Source of the DNA: Verrucomicrobiales bacterium
Lineage (GTDB): Bacteria > Verrucomicrobiota > Verrucomicrobiia > Verrucomicrobiales > V1-33
Assembly (NCBI GenBank): GCA_947460575.1
Contig: CANHIJ010000013.1
Coordinates: 1 to 51,011, forward strand
Reading direction: 5' to 3'
DNA length: 51,011 bases
In this document: positions 35,552 through 42,744 of the stretch, piece after piece
Numbering within the stretch: position 1 is the first letter of the stretch
Layout: every line of letters starts with the position of its first letter
Program-made: the position numbers and the translations under genes
The notes under the pieces: generated by a model
Told to the model about the DNA's origin: nothing
The model's database searches: none
Seen by the model: only the letters and a program-made list of their open reading frames with translations

Positions 35552-35738
35552 CCTGATGCCAGAGACATCCTGATGCCGACGGCATGCCGATGCCGGGGGC
35601 ATGCTGATACCGGAGACGGCCTGATGCCGGGGGCATCCTGACGCCGGGGGCATGCTGATGCCGGAGGCAGCCTGATGCCGGAGGCAGCCTGATGCCGGAG
35701 GCAGCCTGATGCCGGCGACATCCTGATGCCGGAGGCAT
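35552..35738 (+). repeat. 17-bp minisatellite, 11 units
   Basis: Eleven contiguous 17-bp units with consensus CCTGATGCCGGAGGCAG. Units 7-9 are nearly identical; outer units vary at the last four and middle bases (for example GACGGCAT, GGGGGCAT). Each unit holds the small palindrome TGCCGGAGGCA/TGCCGGGGGCA. Because 17 is not a multiple of three, all three frames stay open, giving spurious repetitive peptides. Two inverted unit-like copies lie at 35355-35416. Confidence 0.93.
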
Positions 35739-35925
35739 CTCAGCCGGTAGCCGGTGGTTGAGCGGAGCGACACCACCGGTTGCTCCGTTTTCGCATCATC
35801 CGCACCCCGGCAGGGGTGCCAGCGCTCCGCACCCCCAAAATACCCAACGCGCTAGGAGAAAGCCTAATAAACCGAGTCCTCGCACTCGCGAATGAAGCTA
35901 GTCAACTCCCGTTTTTAGGTTTAGC
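35727..35925 (-). repeat. Palindrome right arm
   Basis: Inverted partner of 35171-35372. It contains GGTAGCCGGTGGTTGAGCGG, CACCCCGGCAGGGGTGCC and, at its outer end, AGCTAGTCAACTCCCG. It overlaps the last minisatellite unit by 12 bp. It continues into a smaller hairpin at 35904-35941. Confidence 0.85.
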
Positions 35926-35941
35926 CTAAAACCGGAAGTTA
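35904..35941. repeat. Hairpin at the palindrome boundary
   Basis: AACTCCCGTTTTTAGG pairs with CCTAAAACCGGAAGTT (14 of 16 positions) around a short TTTAG-type loop. The same GTTTAGCCTAAAACCGG sequence marks the outer end of the left arm at 35171, so this motif bounds the element on both sides. Confidence 0.75.
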
Positions 35942-36049
35942 AAACGCGACTATGAGTCCTTTTTTCGTGATGAGGACGGGGGCTGAGCCGTTTTCCTCCC
36001 CTCAGAAGACTCACCCCCTTCTGCGGTCAAAATCCCCCAACATCGTGAC

Positions 36050-36262
36050 CGGTGGACCCGCCCGGCGGCGATGCCGAAAGCATCCCAGCGCGTCGCCAGT
36101 GGTGCGCGGAGCGGCACCACCGGATCCGCATCCCAAGGAGGCCTTCACCCCGGCAGGGGTGCCCGCGCGGCAGCCCCCAAAAGCCCACGCGCCAGGAAAA
36201 AGCCTCCCGCGCCAGCGCCCCGCGCCCACCGAATGCGCTAGTCAGCTCGCGCTTTTGGGTTT
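36050..36262 (-). repeat. Third, diverged copy of the palindrome arm
   Basis: It has the same order of blocks as the right arm: GGTGCGCGGAGCGGCACCAC, then CACCCCGGCAGGGGTGCCC, then CCCCCAAAA, AAAAAGCCT, and GCTAGTCAGCTCGCG. It lacks minisatellite units beyond GATGCCGAAAGCATCCC. It ends 12 bp before the di-haem oxidoreductase stop codon. There is no gene between 34908 and 36273. Confidence 0.75.
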
Positions 36263-36273
36263 CTTCAGGAGGT

Positions 36274-37644
36274 TCAGAGCGACTGCAAAAAGGCCACCAG
36301 CGCGGCGCGCTCCGCTTGGCTCAGCTTTTCGAAGGCTTCCCGAGAAGCCTTGGATTCCCCGTCGTGCCAGAGGATGGCTTCGACAAAAGTGCGCGCCCGG
36401 CCGTCGTGCAGGAAATAGGCGTTGCCATTGACTTCCGCGTTGAGCCCGATCCCCCAGAGGGGAGGCGTGCGCCACTCGCTGCCGCTGGCGAGATAGTCGG
36501 GGCGGTGGTCGGCCAGCGGCTCGCCCATGTCGTGAATCAGGAGGTCGGTGTAGGGGCGAATGGTTTGGTCCCGCAGTTCCTTGATGGGGTGCTCGCTGCC
36601 GGTTTTCATTTCGGGCAAGTGGCAGGCGCTGCAGTTGATTTGGGCAAAAAGCTTTTCCCCCAAGCGCGCCTGGGGGTCGTCGAGGAGGCGGCGCGCCGGC
36701 ACCGCCAGAGTTTGCACGTAAGTGACGACGCGGTCGAGCAGGTGATCGCTCAGTTCCGGGCTGCCGCCATTGGGGAGTTGGCCCAGGAGGGGTTCCTGGG
36801 CGGCCGTGAGGGATTCGCTGGGGTGGAGGCTGCTGGTGATGCCGATGTCCCCTAAAAAAGCGTCGGCAGTTTGCTGGCGCAGGGTGGGCTGGTTGGCCTT
36901 CCACCCGAAGCGGCCGGGCATGGTTTTTTGAAATTCCAGGCTCCAGACCTCGTTAAGGCGCCCTGAAATGCCGTCGCCATTGCGGTCGTCGGGATCCGCA
37001 GCACTCCGCAGCGCCGCTTCGGGAACGGCTTCCAGCAGGCCAACTCCGTAGACCGGCTGAGCCAGCCGGGGGCCGATCAAGAGGTCTGCCGCGGGCGGGC
37101 CATAGTGCCAGGTGAAGGGGCCAAATGCAGGGCGCCGCAGTTCCACAGTTTCGCCGTCGGGCAGCGCGCGCACCGAAGTCACCCAGCGGACTGGCACCTC
37201 CGCTTCGGGAAGCGACCCTGGGAGGGCCCGCACCGCCAATTGGCCGCCGTACCGGGGGTCGGGAAGGGGGCCGCCCTGGGCATCCTGCCCGGGGACGCTG
37301 AGCCGCAGGAGCAGCCCAGTCATGGTTTCGCCCTCGGAGGGGGGCGCTCCCCGGCCGTCCTTGGTGTGACAGGAGGAACAAGAGCGCGCCACGAACAGCG
37401 GCCCGAGGCCATCCCGAGCCTGGGCGCTGGCGGGGGCAATGATCCAGTTCTCATTAAAAAAGGAATTCCCCACCACAAACTGGCGCCGGGTTTCCCGCGA
37501 AATGTTTCCCAGGGCGAGCGAGTAGGCGTCCTTGCCGTCGTTGAAGACCGTGGCGCTGCCCGCCGAAAGGGCTTCGGGCGGGTGGTCCGCCGCCGCGGCG
37601 GCCCCGGCGGCGGCCCAAAAGAGGGCCAAAAGGCGCGTTTTCAT
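36274..37644 (-). CDS. Di-haem oxidoreductase (DUF1111), exported
   Basis: A 456-residue periplasmic protein with a signal peptide (residues 1-19, after AAAAA) and two c-type haem sites: SCSSCH (Cys89, Cys92, His93) and NCSACH (about 336-340). WYYGP-type FTWHYGPPAADLLIG, QPVYGVGLLEAVPE and DGISGRLNEVW are DUF1111 blocks, distantly related to MauG/cytochrome c peroxidases. The ATG overlaps the imelysin stop (ATGA). The pair imelysin plus di-haem oxidase is a recurring iron-uptake cassette, in which the oxidoreductase probably changes the redox state of bound iron (inference from context). Confidence 0.9.
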   Translation of the reverse strand: MKTRLLALFWAAAGAAAAADHPPEALSAGSATVFNDGKDAYSLALGNISRETRRQFVVGNSFFNENWIIAPASAQARDGLGPLFVARSCSSCHTKDGRGAPPSEGETMTGLLLRLSVPGQDAQGGPLPDPRYGGQLAVRALPGSLPEAEVPVRWVTSVRALPDGETVELRRPAFGPFTWHYGPPAADLLIGPRLAQPVYGVGLLEAVPEAALRSAADPDDRNGDGISGRLNEVWSLEFQKTMPGRFGWKANQPTLRQQTADAFLGDIGITSSLHPSESLTAAQEPLLGQLPNGGSPELSDHLLDRVVTYVQTLAVPARRLLDDPQARLGEKLFAQINCSACHLPEMKTGSEHPIKELRDQTIRPYTDLLIHDMGEPLADHRPDYLASGSEWRTPPLWGIGLNAEVNGNAYFLHDGRARTFVEAILWHDGESKASREAFEKLSQAERAALVAFLQSL

Positions 37645-38813
37645 CCGGCGATGTCCCCCGCAGCCTCCTCGGGGATTTGAATGTTGAGCGCCCGCGCCAG
37701 GCGGCGCAGCAGCGCCGACTGGTCCTCGGACGTGGCGATGGCTTTCATGACCGCGCGGCGGCCCGGTTGGTCGTCCTCGCCCAGAATAGCCTGGTCAAAG
37801 GGCGCTGGGATAGCCTGCGCGGCCGCCACCAGCCCATCCACCTTGGCGTCCAACAGCGGCACCAGCTCGGGTTTCACCAGTTCGGCGAGCTGCCGCAAGC
37901 CGGGCCCCTGGAGGGAGCTGCCGTCGATCCGCACATAGCGGCCGCGGTATATATTTTGCAGCCCGATGGCATCGAAAAGAGTATCCTGGTGCGTGGTGTC
38001 GCTGAAGCAGGAGTGCTCGTCTTCCTGCTCCTTCGTGTCCCAGGCCACCTGCAACCGCTCGCCCGCCAGCTCGTTGCCGCTGAGGAAAATCAGGCCGGTG
38101 AGGATGCGCTCGATGGACTGGTCGACGCCCTCCTCGAAAATGGCCCGAAAATTCCCCAACTTGTCGGGCGCCCACTCGGGCAGCAATTCCTCAAAACAAG
38201 TGACGAGGAGGTCGGCGCAGGCTTGGAGGTACTGGCCGCGGCGCCCCGCAAAGGGGGCCGTGGTATAGTCGGTAAAAGGCCGGTCGCCGGGCCCCGTGGC
38301 GCTCTTGTCCTGCCCCCAGAGGAGAAATTCAATGGCGTGCCACCCACAAGAAATGTTCTTCTCCCCTTCGCGCAGGTTGAGCCGCTCCACCAACTTGGCG
38401 TCGATGAGCGGATACGCCTTTTCATTGCCGATAATGCCGCCGTCGCCGCCCTCCCCCGCGTCCATGTACAACTCGTCCAGCGGCCAGGAGTTCAGCAGGG
38501 GCTCCGGGCCGTCGGCGTCGTCGATCGGGCCCGCATAGTAGCGCAACACCTCGCTCTGCAAATACGGCTGCCGCGCTTTCGTCCAGGCCCGCCGCGCCGC
38601 TGCTAGGTTCTCCGCCGATGGGGACTCCACCAAAGCCCGCACCGCAGAGCGCAATGCCGTCGCCCCCTTGAGGCAGTCCTCGTACACCGCATAGGCGGTT
38701 TTCGCATACTGCCCCACCACCGCCCGAGACACCTCCGGAAGCTGCCCCGGGGCCGCCCGAGCCGGAACCATCCACAAAAAACAAGTCGCAAGGCAAAGAA
38801 GTGATTTTTTCAT
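37641..38813 (-). CDS. Imelysin-family (M75-like) periplasmic iron-associated protein
   Basis: A 390-residue exported protein. The signal peptide MKKSLLCLATCFLWMVPARA has cleavage near residue 20. The imelysin GxHxxE motif is intact at 157-162 (Gly157, His159, Glu162 in CGWHAIE), and WPLDELYMDAGEGG and FSDTTHQDTLFDAIGLQNIY are family blocks of the IrpA-like branch. IrpA is needed for growth in low iron in cyanobacteria; peptidase activity is doubtful. ATG 38813 begins the signal peptide. A Fur-box-like palindrome lies 64 bp upstream, and the di-haem gene follows with a 4-bp overlap. Confidence 0.92.
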   Translation of the reverse strand: MKKSLLCLATCFLWMVPARAAPGQLPEVSRAVVGQYAKTAYAVYEDCLKGATALRSAVRALVESPSAENLAAARRAWTKARQPYLQSEVLRYYAGPIDDADGPEPLLNSWPLDELYMDAGEGGDGGIIGNEKAYPLIDAKLVERLNLREGEKNISCGWHAIEFLLWGQDKSATGPGDRPFTDYTTAPFAGRRGQYLQACADLLVTCFEELLPEWAPDKLGNFRAIFEEGVDQSIERILTGLIFLSGNELAGERLQVAWDTKEQEDEHSCFSDTTHQDTLFDAIGLQNIYRGRYVRIDGSSLQGPGLRQLAELVKPELVPLLDAKVDGLVAAAQAIPAPFDQAILGEDDQPGRRAVMKAIATSEDQSALLRRLARALNIQIPEEAAGDIAG

Positions 38814-38876
38814 GCAGGCACTGGGGGGTGATGTCAGCCCCACACTCTACTCTACGCCTCAGGCAGGTCAAGGGTT

Positions 38877-38893
38877 TTGAGAATCAGTCTCAA
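38877..38893. promoter_or_regulatory. Fur-box-like operator upstream of the imelysin operon
   Basis: TTGAGAATCAGTCTCAA is an interrupted palindrome (TTGAGA-N5-TCTCAA). It resembles the 7-1-7 Fur consensus TGAGAATNATTCTCA with one mismatch in the second half. It lies between the divergent imelysin (minus) and cyclic-nucleotide-binding (plus) genes, at promoter distance from the former. A similar palindrome sits at the Fbp iron-transporter start. Confidence 0.6.
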
Positions 38894-39010
38894 ATTCAAG
38901 CCAAGACCACGCGCCGCGGCATCTGCGCGCCGTTGGGCCGACCAACCGGTCAGCGGCTGGGGCCGGTTTTTACAGTTGCGGGCCCGAGGGACTTTCCACA
39001 TGGTTGCAGG

Positions 39011-39466
39011 ATGGCCGAAATCCTTGAGACTCTCGAAATTCTCCCCCCGCTGGGCATCCTGGCGCACGTCACCCCCGGCACCCGCGCGGCCCTGACGGAT
39101 GGAGGAGAATTTGTCGCCTACGCCAAGGGCGAGGCCGTGCTCGAACAGGGCCTGCCCACTTCCCACCTCTTTGTGGTCGTATCCGGGGAACTGACCGTGA
39201 CCCTCCACTCCCCCGAGCAGCTGGTGCCACTGGGCTACATCCACGAGGGCGAAATCGTGGGCGAAATGGGTTTCCTTGAGGGCGAAGCCGCCAGCGCCTT
39301 CGTGGCCGCCGCAGTGCCCTCCAAAATTTGGCGCATCTCCCGAGAGGGCTTTGAGACCTTTTTGCACAAAAGCCCCGCCGCCGGAAACGAAATCCTCAAG
39401 GAAATCGTGGTACTCCTGAGCCGCCGGGCCCGCAAGGACCACGAGCGCCTGACCCAGGAGGGCTAG
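39011..39466 (+). CDS. Cyclic nucleotide-binding domain protein (stand-alone)
   Basis: A 151-residue single cNMP-binding domain of the CRP/CAP-N type. The beta-roll shows FVAYAKGEAVLEQGLPTSHLFVVVSGEL, and the phosphate-binding cassette reads GEIVGEMGFLEGEAASAFVAA, followed by a C-helix. There is no helix-turn-helix DNA-binding domain, so it is not a CRP/FNR regulator on its own and must signal through a partner. The Arg normally contacting the cyclic phosphate is not evident in the cassette, where an SAFV segment replaces the usual RxAxV, so ligand binding may be altered. ATG 39011 is chosen over the long upstream frame. Confidence 0.82.
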   Translation: MAEILETLEILPPLGILAHVTPGTRAALTDGGEFVAYAKGEAVLEQGLPTSHLFVVVSGELTVTLHSPEQLVPLGYIHEGEIVGEMGFLEGEAASAFVAAAVPSKIWRISREGFETFLHKSPAAGNEILKEIVVLLSRRARKDHERLTQEG

Positions 39467-40179
39467 GCGGGGCCGCGGAATGCCGCGCCCTCCGCCGCCG
39501 CCCAGGCCGCCTGGCGCCCATACCAAAAGCGCTCTTGGCGCGCCCCCGCCCATCCCGCGGCGGCGGTCATGCCCCGCAGTTCCTCCCACGAAAAAGCCGC
39601 CCAGGCCGAGCGCCGCATGTCCTCCACCGTCATCGGCTCGCGGTAAAAAAGGGAGGCCCCATAAATCCCCGCCGCAGCCCACCAGGAGCGCTCCAGATCC
39701 GCCACCAAAACGCCCCGCCGCGCCACCCGCCGCATTTTCTCCAGCAGGGCGATGCCGTCCGCCGCCGTGAAGTGGTGCAAGGCCAGCGAACACACCACCC
39801 AATCCGGCCGCTCCACCGGCTCCCACGTTCGGACATCCGCCTGCACAAAAGAAATTTCCGGCAGATCTCGACAATAGTGCCGCCCGATTTCCCACGTGGC
39901 GGGGTGACCCTCCACGGCTTCCACTTGCACCGCGGTCCCGCCGCGCCGCGCCATATCCACCAGCAGCCGCGGCAGGTCCCCCGAGCCAGCACAGAGGTCG
40001 GCAATGCGGAGCACCCCGCCGCCCCGGCAAGCCGGTCCCAAGACCCGCTCCATGATCCGCCACGCCCCAAACCACCGATTCAACCCCCGCAAATTAGCCA
40101 GGTCCTGCTCCAGGGCGGGCGACACCGGCTGGGGGCGATCCATCAATTCAGGATCCTCGGGGTCAAAGCGGCGCAGCAT
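39463..40179 (-). CDS. Class I SAM-dependent methyltransferase
   Basis: A 238-residue Rossmann-fold methyltransferase of unknown substrate. Motif I is IADLCAGSGDLPRLLVDMA (residues about 58-76), the acidic residue after strand beta-2 lies in VEAVEGHP, and motif IV/V is PDWVVCSLALHHFTAAD, typical of UbiE-like small-molecule methyltransferases. The N-terminal NRWFGAWRIMERVL helix is shared with enzymes near polyketide-type clusters, though none is present here. It overlaps the 3' end of the convergent cyclic-nucleotide-binding gene by 4 bp. Confidence 0.85.
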   Translation of the reverse strand: MLRRFDPEDPELMDRPQPVSPALEQDLANLRGLNRWFGAWRIMERVLGPACRGGGVLRIADLCAGSGDLPRLLVDMARRGGTAVQVEAVEGHPATWEIGRHYCRDLPEISFVQADVRTWEPVERPDWVVCSLALHHFTAADGIALLEKMRRVARRGVLVADLERSWWAAAGIYGASLFYREPMTVEDMRRSAWAAFSWEELRGMTAAAGWAGARQERFWYGRQAAWAAAEGAAFRGPA

Positions 40180-40282
40180 GGGACTCCACCATCAGCGCAC
40201 TGCGCCGGAGGACAATCCAGAAAAGCGCCCGCGGCGCCGCCCCAAGCCGCGGCCCCGCCCCACGCGGCTGCCGGAATTTAAG

Positions 40283-40311
40283 TTGCACAGCCCACCGGAA
40301 GGCATTACATC
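40283..40311 (+). promoter_or_regulatory. Weak sigma70-like promoter candidate for the dksA-like/rpmG/rpsR run
   Basis: TTGCAC, a 17-bp spacer and TACATC lie 90-118 bp upstream of the ATG. The -35 fits well and the -10 is poor (3 of 6). It is the best candidate in the 221-bp gap before the operon. Confidence 0.3.
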
Positions 40312-40400
40312 TCCCGCCCGCCCGCTGAGGGCAGGCTCCGCCGACTGGGCGGGCCCCGCGCCCCCTTCCTCCCCATCCAACTCTAACCGGCTTTCGCACG

Positions 40401-41237
40401 ATGCCCAGCAAAGGAAAACCCGCTACGTCCGCCGCTTCGCCCATCGCCAAACCTGCTGCCTCCCAAGCGGCCCCGGCTCCCGCCAAAGCCACCCCTTCTG
40501 TCTCTAAACCCGCCGCTAAGGCCACCGCCTCCCAAGGCAAGGAAATCCTGAAAAAGAAACCCGCCCCCTCCGAGATCACCGCAGCGGCCGCCCCCGGCCC
40601 TGCTCCCGCCAAGCCCGCTGCTAAAACCGCTGCCAAGGCCCCCGCCAAAAAAGCCGCCAAGTCGGCCGTCAAGACGACCTTGCCCCCCCCCGAAAAACCC
40701 GCTCCCCCCGCGGCCCCCAAGCCCCTCTCCATCTCCGACGAACCCCAAGAGGGAGAAATCAAACACTCCGTCTTCGTCAAAATCGCCAAACAAAAACTGC
40801 TCGACCTCAAGGATTCCCTCATGGACTCCATGACCGGCACCGCCAGCGAAACCCTCCGCAATAAAGCCGAAGGCAGCGAAGCCAGCGCTTTCGGCATGCA
40901 CCAAGCCGACGCCGGCACCGACGCCTACGACCGCGATTTCGCCCTCAGCCTCCTCTCCCAAGAACAGGACGCCCTCTACGAAATCGAAGAAGCCCTCAAG
41001 CGCGTCATCGCCGGCACCTACGGCGTCTGCGAGATGTCCAACAAGCGCATCCCCCAGGCCCGCCTCGAAGCCCTCCCCTTTGCTCGCTTCACCATCGAGT
41101 GCCAGCAGCAATACGAAAAAGAAGTCGGCCCCCACAGCGGCCGCCGCCAAGTCCGCTCCCTCTTCGGCCTCATGGGCTCCGAAGACGAAGACGAGGACGG
41201 CGAAGAAGAATCCTCCGATTCCGATAAAGACAGTTGA
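40401..41237 (+). CDS. DksA/TraR-like protein with incomplete zinc finger and basic N-terminal tail
   Basis: A 278-residue protein. Residues 1-115 are Lys/Ala/Pro-rich (histone H1-like repeats such as KPAAKTAAKAPAKKAAK). Residues about 120-205 form the coiled-coil region, with DRDFALSLLSQEQDALYEIEEAL. The C-terminal finger reads YGVCEMSNKRIPQARLEALPF and then TIECQQQYE. The four zinc positions are Cys210, Ser213, Thr231 and Cys234, so two of four ligands are missing, as in zinc-independent DksA2-type proteins. An acidic tail ends the protein. It probably binds RNA polymerase's secondary channel; nucleic acid binding by the tail is inferred. It is followed by rpmG and rpsR. Confidence 0.82.
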   Translation: MPSKGKPATSAASPIAKPAASQAAPAPAKATPSVSKPAAKATASQGKEILKKKPAPSEITAAAAPGPAPAKPAAKTAAKAPAKKAAKSAVKTTLPPPEKPAPPAAPKPLSISDEPQEGEIKHSVFVKIAKQKLLDLKDSLMDSMTGTASETLRNKAEGSEASAFGMHQADAGTDAYDRDFALSLLSQEQDALYEIEEALKRVIAGTYGVCEMSNKRIPQARLEALPFARFTIECQQQYEKEVGPHSGRRQVRSLFGLMGSEDEDEDGEEESSDSDKDS

Positions 41238-41297
41238 AACTGTTTGAGACACCTCTAAACTCCGCCCTTTCCCGACCCCGAACCTTCCCGAAAAGTC

Positions 41298-41471
41298 ATG
41301 CCACGCGATATCATCATCCTCGAATGCACCGAGGCCCGCGCCGAAGGCGCTCCGCCCTCCCGCTACGTCACCACCCGCAACAAGAAGAGCGTGCGCACGC
41401 CCGGCCGTCTTGAAAAGGTCAAATTTAATCCCTTCCTGAAGCGCCGCACCAAGCACCGGGAAATCCGCTAA
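41298..41471 (+). CDS. rpmG: 50S ribosomal protein L33
   Basis: A 57-residue protein starting [17 protein letters not shown], with the L33 core [20 protein letters not shown] and ending [12 protein letters not shown]. The zinc ribbon pairs of the C+ form are lost: only Cys10 remains, and the second pair is NPFL instead of CPFC, so it is a zinc-independent (C-) L33. It sits 60 bp after the DksA-like gene and 36 bp before rpsR. It is a clear ribosomal gene despite its small size. Confidence 0.95.
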   Translation: MPRDIIILECTEARAEGAPPSRYVTTRNKKSVRTPGRLEKVKFNPFLKRRTKHREIR

Positions 41472-41507
41472 TTCGCCTCCGGCACCCCCTTTTTCCAGAC
41501 CCAAGTC

Positions 41508-41747
41508 ATGCAACCTAAGACCACGCAGCGCCTCATCAATTTCCGCAAGCATAACAAGCGCATGCCGCGCCGCCGTTATGACATCAAAGTGGACATGGTG
41601 GACTACAAACAGCCCGAGTACCTCGCCAAATTCACCACCGAAACCGGCAAGATCCTCCCCCGCCGCCTCACCGGCATCACCGCTTGGCTCCACCGCAAAA
41701 TCACCCGCGAAATCAAGCGCTCCCGCAGCGTCAACCTGATGCGCTAA
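41508..41747 (+). CDS. rpsR: 30S ribosomal protein S18
   Basis: A 79-residue S18, binding 16S rRNA and S6 on the small-subunit platform. The core VDMVDYKQPEYLAKFTTETG and KILPRRLTGITAWLHRKITR followed by EIKRSR is diagnostic. It contains no cysteine, so it is the zinc-free form. It is the last gene before a strong intrinsic terminator. The usual neighbours rpsF, ssb and rplI are absent; pairing with rpmG is seen in several bacterial groups. Confidence 0.96.
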   Translation: MQPKTTQRLINFRKHNKRMPRRRYDIKVDMVDYKQPEYLAKFTTETGKILPRRLTGITAWLHRKITREIKRSRSVNLMR

Positions 41748-41780
41748 CGGGCCCCGCGCAGCCCCCGAGTCCATTTCCCG

Positions 41781-41817
41781 ATCAGGGGCGTATTTTCATG
41801 CGCCCCTGATTTGTTTT
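41781..41817 (+). terminator. Rho-independent terminator after rpsR
   Basis: A perfect 10-bp stem ATCAGGGGCG/CGCCCCTGAT with a 10-nt loop is followed by TTGTTTT. It lies 33 bp after the rpsR stop and would end the dksA-like-rpmG-rpsR transcript before folE2. Confidence 0.9.
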
Positions 41818-41891
41818 AGGCGGGAGGCCAGGCGCCCCTCCCCCCCATCGGCCCCCCTCCCGGTTGCCCGGGATCCCTTTCCCCCGCCCCC

Positions 41892-42671
41892 ATGCCCCCG
41901 CTCGAAGACACCCAAAGCCAGCTGGACGCCCGCGGCGTCCCGATTCCCCGCGTCGGGATCCGGGGCCTCCGCTACCCCCTCACTCTGCAACACCCCGACG
42001 GCAGCGCCTTCCATGCCACGGCCACCGCGGCCCTCACTGCCGACCTCTCCGCCACGGAGCGCGGCACCCACATGAGTCGCTTCGTGGCCCTCCTCCACGA
42101 GCGCCGCCACGGCCTCACTCCCGCCGGCGTCTTGGCCATGACCGACGCCCTGCGCGGCCGCCTTGGCTCCCAGGAAGCCCAAGTCGTCCTCCAAATGCCC
42201 TGGTTCCTCGAAAAGCGCGCCCCCATCACCGGCGAACCCGGCTTTCTCGACTACCAAGTCACCTGGGACGCCACCGTCACGGCCACCCTCCAGCGCCTCC
42301 TCACCACCGTAGTCGTCCCCATCGCCACCGTTTGCCCCTGCTCCAAGGCCATCAGCGACCGCGGCGCCCACAACCAGCGCGGCGCCCTCACCCTCACCGT
42401 GGTCGGCACCGCCGCACTCTGGCCCGACGACTTGATCCGCCTCGCCGAACTCTCCGCCAGCTGCGAACTCTACAGCGTCCTCAAACGCCCCGACGAAAAA
42501 GCCGTCACCGAACAAGCTTACGACAACCCCGTCTTCGTCGAAGACGTGGTCCGCAACGCCGCCGTCCTGGCCCGCCAAAACCCCGCCATCCTCGCCTTCC
42601 GCGTCGAAGCTGAAAACTTCGAAAGCATCCACCACCACAACGCCTACGCCATGGTCGAAGAGGGCTGGTGA
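41892..42671 (+). CDS. folE2: GTP cyclohydrolase IB (FolE2)
   Basis: A 259-residue enzyme converting GTP to 7,8-dihydroneopterin triphosphate, the entry to folate and queuosine pathways. The conserved TVCPCSKAISDRGAHNQRG block (Cys148, Cys150) and the C-terminal NFESIHHHNAYAMVE are diagnostic of the DUF198/FolE2 family. FolE2 does not depend strictly on Zn, unlike FolE, and in many bacteria replaces it under zinc limitation. Length is typical. It has its own transcription unit between the rpsR terminator and the Fbp transporter genes. Confidence 0.95.
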   Translation: MPPLEDTQSQLDARGVPIPRVGIRGLRYPLTLQHPDGSAFHATATAALTADLSATERGTHMSRFVALLHERRHGLTPAGVLAMTDALRGRLGSQEAQVVLQMPWFLEKRAPITGEPGFLDYQVTWDATVTATLQRLLTTVVVPIATVCPCSKAISDRGAHNQRGALTLTVVGTAALWPDDLIRLAELSASCELYSVLKRPDEKAVTEQAYDNPVFVEDVVRNAAVLARQNPAILAFRVEAENFESIHHHNAYAMVEEGW

Positions 42672-42744
42672 GCCCCGCCGCCAGCGCTGCGTTCCCCCCA
42701 GAAAACCGCGTGACAAGCCCCTACCCCACGCTTACGGAACTCAT

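Noticed and set aside
35552..35738. CRISPR array
   Set aside because: Units are 17 bp and contiguous, with no spacers, leader or cas genes. It is a minisatellite.
35368..35776. Repetitive proteins such as PPASGCLRHQ in several frames
   Set aside because: A 17-bp period keeps all three frames open. The peptides are by-products of the repeat, with no start signal or domain.
40383..41774. 463-codon minus-strand frame opposite the DksA-like, rpmG and rpsR genes
   Set aside because: It crosses three recognised genes, two of them ribosomal, and its translation is Gly-rich without homology.
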